From the NCBI RefSeq assembly GCF_003573545.1, contig NZ_QWET01000004.1:310001-374000 (forward strand): DNA of 64,000 nt, read 5' to 3'. Under the pieces are notes generated by a model. The model saw only the letters and a program-made list of their open reading frames with translations. It did no database searches and was not told the DNA's origin. Below, piece by piece: positions 1 to 7,677 of the stretch (position 1 is the stretch's first letter; each line of letters starts with the position of its first letter). The DNA comes from Mariniphaga sediminis (GTDB taxonomy: Bacteria; Bacteroidota; Bacteroidia; Bacteroidales; Prolixibacteraceae). The translations under genes were made by a program, and so were the position numbers.

Positions 1-56
1 TTAAAATCAATCTGCAGGGAAAGGATATTGTTAAAAAGCTTATCCTGAACAAATAG
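1..56 (+). CDS. C-terminal end of a T9SS-tail surface protein (partial, cut by window edge)
   Basis: Only the last 18 codons and the stop are visible. They read KINLQGKDIVKKLILNK, which matches the last residues of the next four genes except for one Ile/Val change. This is the extreme end of a T9SS C-terminal sorting domain, the signal that directs export across the outer membrane. The near-identity, and the terminator that follows, show that a further member of the downstream HYR-protein array lies to the left, so the array has at least five copies. Nothing can be said about the rest of this protein. Confidence 0.85.
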   Translation, partial: KINLQGKDIVKKLILNK

Positions 57-87
57 AAAAAAAACAAGTAAATTTTTTAATATAGAA

Positions 88-122
88 GGGGTGGCCTGTT
101 AATACAGGTCGCCCTTTTTTTT
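88..122 (+). terminator. Rho-independent terminator of the array copy to the left
   Basis: An 11-bp stem (GGGTGGCCTGT-type arm paired with ACAGGTCGCCC) with a 4-5 base loop is followed by nine T residues. It is the same hairpin that follows the next three array genes. Confidence 0.85.
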
Positions 123-529
123 TCTAAATAAAAACACTTTGAAACTACACTTAACCTTTTGCTATCTATTCACTGCTTTCTAGTTAATCGTAGATAAGCT
201 GAACTCCAAATAAATATTCTATACTGAAAGAATACCGGCATCATTTTTTGGGTGGCATAAGATAAAAAATTTACGATTTGAATATATTATTTTACAAATC
301 GAACATCTATCATCCTTCCAAAATTCCTAATTTTAGCTCTAATTCTCTAAAACCTTTAAACAGAAACAAATCATCAAGGATTGACCGATTTCCGGCTTAA
401 ATTGGGGCTTAAGTGACCAGAGTTCATTGAAAAGGAATAACCCGGAAAGTGTACCTAACACTTTTTTAAGACAACTTCAATAAAAAATACAATAACCAAA
501 TTATCAATTCCATTTAAAACCAAATTGTT
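123..529. other. AT-rich intergenic region upstream of the first complete HYR gene
   Basis: No open frame worth calling. A possible Bacteroidota promoter is TTTG at 247-250, 21 bases, then TACGATTTG at 272-280, which has one extra base relative to TAnnTTTG. It would leave a long leader of about 240 bases. No strong inverted repeat was seen apart from the preceding terminator. Confidence 0.3.
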
Positions 530-3500
530 ATGAAAAAATTTTACCTTTTCTTTTTATCAATGCTAATTTCAGCAACCAGCCTCTTCGGACAAAATTTGAC
601 TTACTCCATTGAGTTAAGTGATTATTTCGGAGATGGCTGGAATGGAGGGATTATTGATGTAGCAGTAAATGGGAATGTTATTCTGGATAATATAACTCTC
701 CCGTCAGGCCATGGCCCAATAATCTATACTTTTTCTGTAGTTCCGGGAGACACGATTACTACCGATTTTATTGGAGGTTTCTTTATCGGGGAATGTCAAT
801 ACGTTATTAAAAATGAAGAAGGAGTTGTGGTGGTGGAATCCGGGCAAGGGCTAGCTATTCCCGTTAACATTACCTATACGGTCCCGGGATATTCTTGCCC
901 TGATGATATTTTGGTTGACAATGATCCGGGAATTTGTGGAGCAATTGTTAACTTTTCGGTTACTGCACCTGAAAAAGGTAGTATTGTTCAAACCGGTGGA
1001 TTACCTGGTGGCAGTGAGTTTCCGATAGGGACAATGACAAACACATTTGAGTTAACTGATTCTCTTGGGGTTGAAACAACTTGCAGCTTTACGGTTACCG
1101 TTAACGACACCGAAGCGCCGGTATTGGATTGCCCCGAAAACATTGTAATTTCCAACGATCTGGACGAATGTGGCGCGATTGTTACTTTTAGTACACTGAC
1201 TGATGAAATTCTACTGGATGAAGTTCTTCCCGGCAGTCTTTCTGACTGGGAAATTACAGATGAACAGTATAATCCAACATTATCTTATGACGAGATTGTT
1301 TCTCCCTATGACCAAACTACTGCAATTCGAACCAGAGTAGTTGGAAATACTCTTATGATGTGTGAAACGAAAGTTCTTACAAAAACCTACAACACCAGCG
1401 GCAACACCGAAACAACTGACCTTCAGGCCTATCTAGAATTTTCCTCAAATCTAACTACATATAATTTCCCTTATATTATTGTAGAATTGTTAGATGAGAA
1501 TAATCAAAGTCTTGGACAACAAGTTTATTATGGAAAGGATATGGTAGGAAGTTTCTTTCTAAACGCATATATTTTGACAAATCCTGGTAATTATACAGAA
1601 CTTCCTTCTGCAACAGGAGATATGATTCTGGATCTTTCAGCCATTGGAGAGAACATAGACTTTAACAAAATTAGCATTAAACTTTCCAATTATACCTGCA
1701 TAGGAGAAAATTCCATAATCTTCGACCACCTGCGGGTTATTAATGGCGGTTCAGGTAATACTGACCCGGTAGCATCTGATAATTGTTCCGGTGTTCTGGC
1801 CGAAGCCAGTATTCCATCGGGTAGTTTTTTCCCAATTGGCACAACTCCTGTAACCATAACGGCATCCGATGCAGCAGGCAATACAGCAACCTGCATTTTT
1901 ACCGTAACGGTAGAAGATACTGAAGAACCCGTAGCATTATGCAAAGAACAAGGAGAGGAGGGCAAAGCAGCTTACCTAAGAAATTCTGACTTTGACCCAT
2001 GGCAAAACGGAAATGTGATTGGAATGAACAAGGTATTTGGCGAAGGCAACTGGGATGATTTGAGGTTTTCAACCGTTGATCCCGGAATACTCTTTTCCCA
2101 GGAATACAGCTTCGTTTTTATCGATGGCTGTAATGACGGAGCCGCAGCAATGGAAACTTTCATCAATGCCAATACAGCCCAGATGGAAAGCTGGGTAAAT
2201 GATGGAGGTGCCTTATTTTTAAATTCTGCCCCTAACGTAGACGATGGAATGAATTTCGGATTCGGAGGCTTTGAACTGACATTTCCGGAAAGCACCGGTG
2301 AGGCAACAACAAACAATCCGGGCCATCCTATTTTTAACGGTCCCAACCTTCCGGTGGGCACCCAGTGGACAGGAGATTCCTTTGCCCATGCCATTATTAC
2401 TCCCCCGGAACAGAACTATACTTCGCTGATCGTCAACACCTCAAGCCAAAAGGATGTACTGACAGAAATCAAATGGGGCAAAGGCACAGTTCTTTTTGGA
2501 GGGATGACCCTTCCCATTTTCCAGGAACCCGGTTTTGGTTCGGGCCCTCATCCTGAAATCGAGAACCTGCATACTAACATGCTGCAATACCTTGCAGATA
2601 ATGCTGCCAACTACCAAAATTTGATTTTTTATCTGGATGAAAACGGACAAACATCAGTAGCACTGGAGGATATAGATGCAGGAAGCTCCGACAACTGCGG
2701 CATTGCATCAATGGAACTCAACCAGTACGACTTTGATTACAACCACATTGGAGAACAGCAGGTCACTTTAACGGTTACTGACGAAGCAGGAAATTCCTCA
2801 TTCTGTACCTCCATTGTTATGATCGCCGACAGCATTGCACCCGTTGCGGTAGCCAATCCAATAGAAGTGATTCTTGACGAAACCGGAAGGTATGTGCTTA
2901 ATCAAGAAGACCTCGAAGAAATGGCTGCAGGCACCTCCGACAATGCGACTCCGTTTGAAAATATAAAACTGACCGCCTATCCCAAAATATTTGTTTGTGA
3001 CAACGTTGGTGAAACAATGCATGTAAGGCTGACAGTGGAAGATGAAAGTGGAAATATCGACAGGCAGTGGACTACTGTTACAGTGCTTGATACCCTTCCT
3101 CCTGCGGCCCTTTGTCAGGATATCGAAGTATACCTCGACGAAAACGGGGAAGCATCCATTACTCCTGAAGACGTTGCTGTTTCCGGGGAGGATGGCAGCT
3201 ACGATGCCTGTGGTATTGTTTCATTGGAACTGGACAAACAAACTTTCGGGTGTGCCGATGCCGGCCCGAACAATGTGACCGTGACCGTGACCGACCCAAG
3301 TGGAAATACAGGTACCTGTACCGCTGTTGTTACGGTAAAAGATACCTTCCCGCCGGTATTTGAACCGGTAGCTGACATTCAACTGGAAGTTGAGCCGGGT
3401 GTTACCGAAACAGCCATCAACTATCCCGACATTGTGGTAACCGACAACTGTACGCTGGAACCCCAACTTACCGAAGGACTCGGACCAGACGGGTTGTTCC

Positions 3501-4168
3501 CCCTTGGTACAACTACTGAAACCTGGGCTACCAGCGATCCGGCAGGGAACATGGCAACCGTTTCCTTTACCGTAACGGTAACTGCAATTAACAGCCCGCC
3601 GGTACTGGTAAACCCCATTGCCGACCAGGTTGTCAATGCTTCCTATGTACTCAAAGTACCGGTCAGACCGGAGTTGGGTGAAGTGTTCGATGATGTTGAC
3701 GGAGATGAACTGACAATCAGCGCCATGCTCGAAAACGGGGACCCGCTGCCGGCTTGGGCGGAAATGGTGGATGACTCGCTGGTATTTACCCCGCTTATTG
3801 CGGATACTGGTTGTGTTTCCATTATAGTTAAAGCTACCGACCCCGACGGAGCTGCTGCTGCAGACACATTCCAACTCTGCGTGGACGGATATCCGGTAAG
3901 CTCTCCTGCTGTGGATGCAGCAGCCCTGAATGTTACTCTCTATCCTAATCCAACCAGGGACAGGGTAAACATTGAAGTGCAGAACAGCATTTCAGGCCCT
4001 GCTGAAATATCGGTTTATACCATGGACGGGAAACGGGTTTTACAAAGAAACTATACAGACAACCGGCGGATCTCTTTCAGCATGAAAGAGCAGGTGTCGG
4101 GAATGTACTTTGTTAAAATCAATCTGCAGGGAAAGGATATTGTTAAAAAGCTTGTCCTGAACAAATAG
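530..4168 (+). CDS. Secreted multi-domain HYR adhesin-like protein with T9SS sorting domain (array copy A)
   Basis: 1212 residues. A signal peptide (1-20, ends SLFGQ) is followed by an N-terminal beta domain with an acidic DYFGDGWNGG loop (22-118). HYR1 is at 122-192. HYR2 is split: strands at 200-222 and 416-462 flank a foreign domain of about 190 residues. HYR3 is also interrupted: PVALC near 470 is separated from the rest (700-768) by a roughly 215-residue alpha/beta domain resembling ThuA/class I glutamine-amidotransferase folds. More HYR-like domains follow (771-853, 856-937, 941-1018), then an Ig/cadherin-like domain (1020-1122, FDDVDGDELTI) and a T9SS type A tail (1135-1212, LYPNPTRDRV to KKLVLNK). 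The domain calls come from motif reading (DNC, FPxGTT, AxDxxGNxAxC). HYR domains are known adhesion modules; the ligand is unknown. No catalytic site could be assigned to the inserted domains. Confidence 0.85.
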   Translation: MKKFYLFFLSMLISATSLFGQNLTYSIELSDYFGDGWNGGIIDVAVNGNVILDNITLPSGHGPIIYTFSVVPGDTITTDFIGGFFIGECQYVIKNEEGVVVVESGQGLAIPVNITYTVPGYSCPDDILVDNDPGICGAIVNFSVTAPEKGSIVQTGGLPGGSEFPIGTMTNTFELTDSLGVETTCSFTVTVNDTEAPVLDCPENIVISNDLDECGAIVTFSTLTDEILLDEVLPGSLSDWEITDEQYNPTLSYDEIVSPYDQTTAIRTRVVGNTLMMCETKVLTKTYNTSGNTETTDLQAYLEFSSNLTTYNFPYIIVELLDENNQSLGQQVYYGKDMVGSFFLNAYILTNPGNYTELPSATGDMILDLSAIGENIDFNKISIKLSNYTCIGENSIIFDHLRVINGGSGNTDPVASDNCSGVLAEASIPSGSFFPIGTTPVTITASDAAGNTATCIFTVTVEDTEEPVALCKEQGEEGKAAYLRNSDFDPWQNGNVIGMNKVFGEGNWDDLRFSTVDPGILFSQEYSFVFIDGCNDGAAAMETFINANTAQMESWVNDGGALFLNSAPNVDDGMNFGFGGFELTFPESTGEATTNNPGHPIFNGPNLPVGTQWTGDSFAHAIITPPEQNYTSLIVNTSSQKDVLTEIKWGKGTVLFGGMTLPIFQEPGFGSGPHPEIENLHTNMLQYLADNAANYQNLIFYLDENGQTSVALEDIDAGSSDNCGIASMELNQYDFDYNHIGEQQVTLTVTDEAGNSSFCTSIVMIADSIAPVAVANPIEVILDETGRYVLNQEDLEEMAAGTSDNATPFENIKLTAYPKIFVCDNVGETMHVRLTVEDESGNIDRQWTTVTVLDTLPPAALCQDIEVYLDENGEASITPEDVAVSGEDGSYDACGIVSLELDKQTFGCADAGPNNVTVTVTDPSGNTGTCTAVVTVKDTFPPVFEPVADIQLEVEPGVTETAINYPDIVVTDNCTLEPQLTEGLGPDGLFPLGTTTETWATSDPAGNMATVSFTVTVTAINSPPVLVNPIADQVVNASYVLKVPVRPELGEVFDDVDGDELTISAMLENGDPLPAWAEMVDDSLVFTPLIADTGCVSIIVKATDPDGAAAADTFQLCVDGYPVSSPAVDAAALNVTLYPNPTRDRVNIEVQNSISGPAEISVYTMDGKRVLQRNYTDNRRISFSMKEQVSGMYFVKINLQGKDIVKKLVLNK

Positions 4169-4230
4169 CAAAAACAAGTAAATTTTTAATATCGAAAGGG
4201 TGGCCTGTGATTACAGGTCGCCCTTTTTTT
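3067..4230 (+). repeat. Near-identical 3' block of the HYR array, copy A
   Basis: This segment aligns without gaps through the coding part to 6313-7414 (offset 3246) and 9471-10572 (offset 6404), with only scattered base changes. It covers the last HYR domains, the Ig-like domain and the T9SS tail; the 3' UTR and terminator hairpin are repeated too. From about 3591 on it is also shared with the fourth copy (13059-13640). Such similarity over more than 1 kb suggests recent duplication or continuing gene conversion. Confidence 0.9.
4198..4230 (+). terminator. Rho-independent terminator after HYR copy A
   Basis: GGGTGGCCTGT pairs with ACAGGTCGCCC (11 bp, two G-T pairs, loop GATT) and is followed by seven T residues. 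Confidence 0.88.
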
Positions 4231-4320
4231 ATTCTTGTCCGGGCTCATTTAAAACCAAACTTATGGTTGAAAACTTTTAGAATAAAAAATTAACTTTTTC
4301 TTTGAAAAACATAAAAATTA
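4231..4320 (+). repeat. Duplicated upstream block before copy B (partner at 7478-7590)
   Basis: The sequence from CTTGTCCGGGCTCATTT through GGTTGAAAACTTTTAG and CTTTGAAAAACATAAAAA recurs before the next gene, with a short insertion there. A possible promoter lies inside: TTG at 4267-4269, 21 bases, then TAACTTTT at 4291-4298; in the partner copy the TA has become CA. The block shows that the duplicated unit includes the upstream control region, not only the gene. Confidence 0.65.
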
Positions 4321-4414
4321 TTACTTCTTTTATTATTCTGCAATAAGTACCATACGTTCAGAATGATACAAAAACATAAAAATCAACAGTTTATAACCTT
4401 TTAAAAATTACAGA

Positions 4415-7414
4415 ATGAAAAAAAATTTACTTGTTTTTTTTAGTTTGATGTTGCTTGCCCTGTTTGGCTATGCCCAGCAAAAAGCGCTATCGGATTTGTT
4501 TCCCAAAAAAGATGCGCTTCTGAAGAGTGCTTCTCTGGAAGTAACTTCTCAGGTTATTCAAAAATCAGCAGAAACCTCCAATTGTACTATTGATGCCCTA
4601 ATTCTCTTTTCTGACGATGAGGCTACCACTTTACAAACCAATTTAATGGCAACCGGCAAGTTCAATTCAGTCGGTTTGTTTAATCTCAACCTAAATCCAA
4701 ATGTAACGTTAGCCGATATTCAGAATTACGATGCTGTTCTTGTATATTTTAATTACCCAGCCAATTACAGTATTATTAAACAAGCACTTCAGGGTTATAT
4801 GGATTTAGGAGGAGGAGTTGTTACGTGTGTTGCTACAAACTTTGGAAGTTGGAATTTACAACTCGACCCCGGCTATGCCGTGGTTGGCACAGCACCAGGC
4901 TATACCTTCTCCGCACTGTCTTTCGGGACTATTCATGACAGTTCTCATCCTATAATGGAAGGAATTTCAAGCATTACCTTAAGTAATAATGCATACTACT
5001 ACGGCGCCCCCCTAAATCCTGAGGCAACTATCATTGCTGATTGGAACAACGGCGAACCGGCAATAGCTGTAAGGGAGAATATTAGCACAGGAAGCGCCCG
5101 CGCAGCCGATCTGAATTTTTTCCCACACCCATACCATGTTGAGGACCCAAATGCCTATTTATTAATGGCCAATACCTTGCTCTGGACATCACAAAAATGT
5201 GACTGCCCAGACATTGTAGCCGATAACGACCCCGGTACCTGCGGAGCCGTTGTAACCTATGATGCCCCTGCACCGGGAGGCGCCATTGTTACCCAGGTTG
5301 ATAACAGCGGCCTTACCAGCGGAGACCTTTTCCCCATAGGAGAGACTGTACAGGAGTATGAACTCGACTTTGGCCCGGAGGGGAAAGACACCTGCAGTTT
5401 CACCGTAACGGTAAATGACGCGGAATTACCCGTGCCAACCTGCCCGGCAAATGTCACTACAGGAAATGACCCGGGCGAGGACGGAGCCCTTGTTTGGTAC
5501 GCATCCACACAAAACTTTACAGGTCCTTTTGCTCCTGAGAACTGGGACCTGGTAACCAATGGAGGTAATGGGCACATCGATCTTTCTGGCGCCCCAACAC
5601 AGATTACATTGTGGGGTTCTGACGGTAGTGGGGCATCCTCACCGGATACCGAATACAAAATTACTATCCCTTCTGATGGTATGATGTCATTCGACTGGGA
5701 CTATTACACCTACGATTGGGGGCCCAACTATGACCCATTCGGATACAGCATAAATGGTGTATTCACACAGTTGACAGACAATTCAGGGAGTGGTACACAA
5801 AACGGTTCCATTTCCATTCCTCTAAACCAGGGCGACGTATTTGCTTTTGTTGTCCAAACAACGGATGACGCTGTAGGTCCGGGGACCTCAACAATGGTAA
5901 GTTTTAGTTTTGACAGCAACAATATTGATGTCAGCGATAATTGCCCCGGGGCAACCATCGAAGCCGATCACGAAAATGGCTCCTTCTTCCCATTCGGGGA
6001 AACAGTGGTCACTTTAACGGCTACCGATGCATCAGGCAACATGGCCACCTGTAGTTTTACAGTAACAGTGGTAGACATCGATCCCCCCGTTGCTGTTGCC
6101 AATCCAATAGAAGTAGTACTTGACGAAACCGGAAAATATACACTCACTCCCGAAGACCTCGAAGAAATGGCACAGGGATCAACGGATAATTATACTGCTT
6201 CCGGTGACCTGAAACTAAGCGCCTACCCCAAAATGTTTGTTTGCGATAACGTGGGCGAAACAATGCACGTAAGGCTGACCGTAGAGGACGAAAACGGGAA
6301 TACCGATTGGCAGTGGACTACTGTTACAGTGATTGATACCCTTCCCCCTGTGGCCCTTTGCCAGGATATCGAAGTGTACCTCGACGAAAACGGGGAAGCA
6401 TCCATTACCCCTGAAGACGTTGCTGTTTCCGGGGAGGATGGCAGCTACGATGCCTGTGGTATTGTATCATTGGAACTGGACAAAGAAACCTTCGGGTGTG
6501 CCGATGCCGGCCCGAACAATGTAACCATTACCGTGACCGATCCAAGTGGAAACACAGGTACCTGTACCGCTGTTGTTACGGTAAAAGATACCTTCCCGCC
6601 GGTATTTGAACCGGTAGCTGACATTCAACTGGAAGTTGAGGCAGGTGTTACCGAAACAGCCATCAACTATCCCGGCATTGTGGTAACCGACAACTGTACG
6701 CTGGAACCCCAACTTACCGAAGGACTCGGACCAGACGGGTTGTTCCCCCTTGGTACAACTACTGAAACCTGGGCTGCCAGCGATCCGGCAGGGAACATGG
6801 CAACCGTTTCCTTTACCGTAACGGTAACTGCAATTAACAGCCCGCCGGTACTGGTAAACCCCATTGCCGACCAGGTTGTCAATGCTTCCTATGTACTCAA
6901 AGTACCGGTCAGACCGGAGTTGGGTGAAGTGTTCGATGATGTTGACGGAGATGAACTGACAATCAGCGCCATGCTTGAAAACGGGGACCCGCTGCCGGCT
7001 TGGGTGGAAATGGTGGATGACTCGCTGGTATTTACCCCGCTTATTGCGGATACTGGTTGTGTTTCCATTATAGTTAAAGCTACTGACCCTGACGGTGCAG
7101 CTGCTGCAGACACATTCCAACTCTGCGTGGACGGATACCCGGTAAGCTCTCCTGCTGTGGATGCAGCGGCCCTGAATGTTACCCTCTATCCTAATCCAAC
7201 CAGGGACAGGGTAACCATTGAAGTGCAGAACAGCATTTCAGGCCCTGCTGAAGTATCGGTTTTCACCATGGACGGGAAACTGGTTTTACAAAGAAACTAT
7301 ACAGACAACCGGCGGATCTCTTTCAGCATGAGAGAGCATGTTTCGGGGATGTACTTTGTTAAAATCAATCTGCAGGGAAAGGATATTGTCAAAAAGCTTG
7401 TCCTGAACAAATAG
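4415..7414 (+). CDS. Secreted HYR adhesin-like protein with N-terminal ThuA/GATase-like domain and T9SS tail (array copy B)
   Basis: 999 residues. Signal peptide 1-20 (ends FGYAQ). Residues about 58-257 form an alpha/beta domain (IDALILFSDDEA start, DLGGGVVTCV turn, SSHPIMEG) that resembles ThuA-like or class I amidotransferase-like folds; homologous segments occur in copy D and, more distantly, copy A, at other positions. HYR1 is at 264-333. HYR2 is split at 343-362 and 507-552 around a 140-residue insert with an ENWDLVTNGG start and FDWDYYTYDWG core, probably a beta-sandwich. HYR-like domains then run to about 808, followed by an Ig/cadherin-like domain and the T9SS tail (922-999). The last 444 residues correspond residue for residue to the end of copy A. 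Surface-exposed, T9SS-exported; ligand unknown. Confidence 0.85.
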   Translation: MKKNLLVFFSLMLLALFGYAQQKALSDLFPKKDALLKSASLEVTSQVIQKSAETSNCTIDALILFSDDEATTLQTNLMATGKFNSVGLFNLNLNPNVTLADIQNYDAVLVYFNYPANYSIIKQALQGYMDLGGGVVTCVATNFGSWNLQLDPGYAVVGTAPGYTFSALSFGTIHDSSHPIMEGISSITLSNNAYYYGAPLNPEATIIADWNNGEPAIAVRENISTGSARAADLNFFPHPYHVEDPNAYLLMANTLLWTSQKCDCPDIVADNDPGTCGAVVTYDAPAPGGAIVTQVDNSGLTSGDLFPIGETVQEYELDFGPEGKDTCSFTVTVNDAELPVPTCPANVTTGNDPGEDGALVWYASTQNFTGPFAPENWDLVTNGGNGHIDLSGAPTQITLWGSDGSGASSPDTEYKITIPSDGMMSFDWDYYTYDWGPNYDPFGYSINGVFTQLTDNSGSGTQNGSISIPLNQGDVFAFVVQTTDDAVGPGTSTMVSFSFDSNNIDVSDNCPGATIEADHENGSFFPFGETVVTLTATDASGNMATCSFTVTVVDIDPPVAVANPIEVVLDETGKYTLTPEDLEEMAQGSTDNYTASGDLKLSAYPKMFVCDNVGETMHVRLTVEDENGNTDWQWTTVTVIDTLPPVALCQDIEVYLDENGEASITPEDVAVSGEDGSYDACGIVSLELDKETFGCADAGPNNVTITVTDPSGNTGTCTAVVTVKDTFPPVFEPVADIQLEVEAGVTETAINYPGIVVTDNCTLEPQLTEGLGPDGLFPLGTTTETWAASDPAGNMATVSFTVTVTAINSPPVLVNPIADQVVNASYVLKVPVRPELGEVFDDVDGDELTISAMLENGDPLPAWVEMVDDSLVFTPLIADTGCVSIIVKATDPDGAAAADTFQLCVDGYPVSSPAVDAAALNVTLYPNPTRDRVTIEVQNSISGPAEVSVFTMDGKLVLQRNYTDNRRISFSMREHVSGMYFVKINLQGKDIVKKLVLNK

Positions 7415-7477
7415 CAAAAACAAGTAAATTTTTAATATCGAAAGGGTGGCCTGTGATTACAGGTCGCCCTTTTTTTT
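5204..7477 (+). repeat. Long near-identical block shared by copies B and C
   Basis: From TGCCCAGACATTGTAGCCGA at 5204 to the terminator, copy B matches copy C (8359-10634) with few changes. Only the N-terminal module before this point is unrelated between the two. The junction falls exactly at the start of HYR1, as expected for exchange of an N-terminal cassette. Confidence 0.88.
7444..7477 (+). terminator. Rho-independent terminator after HYR copy B
   Basis: Same 11-bp hairpin as after copy A (GGGTGGCCTGT / ACAGGTCGCCC, loop GATT), followed by eight T residues. Confidence 0.88.
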
Positions 7478-7677
7478 GTTCTTGTCCGGGCTCATTTTAT
7501 CAGTGCCCCTTTTTTTATATCAAACCTATGGTTGAAAACTTTTAGAATAAAAAAATCAACTTTTCCTTTGAAAAACATAAAAAATATTATTTTTTTATCC
7601 TCCTCAATAGGCATCACACATTCAGCGTATTGCGACAAATAAAAATCAATAGTTCACAACCTTTAAAAAATTACAGA

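Noticed and set aside
3221-3874. A 217-codon antisense open frame that recurs in copies B and C
   Set aside because: It is conserved only because the sense DNA is nearly identical in the copies; no signal, promoter or family feature was seen.
7630-7677. Longer start (TTG) of HYR copy C
   Set aside because: It adds 16 residues before a perfect signal peptide; the sister copy B has only the ATG in the same context.
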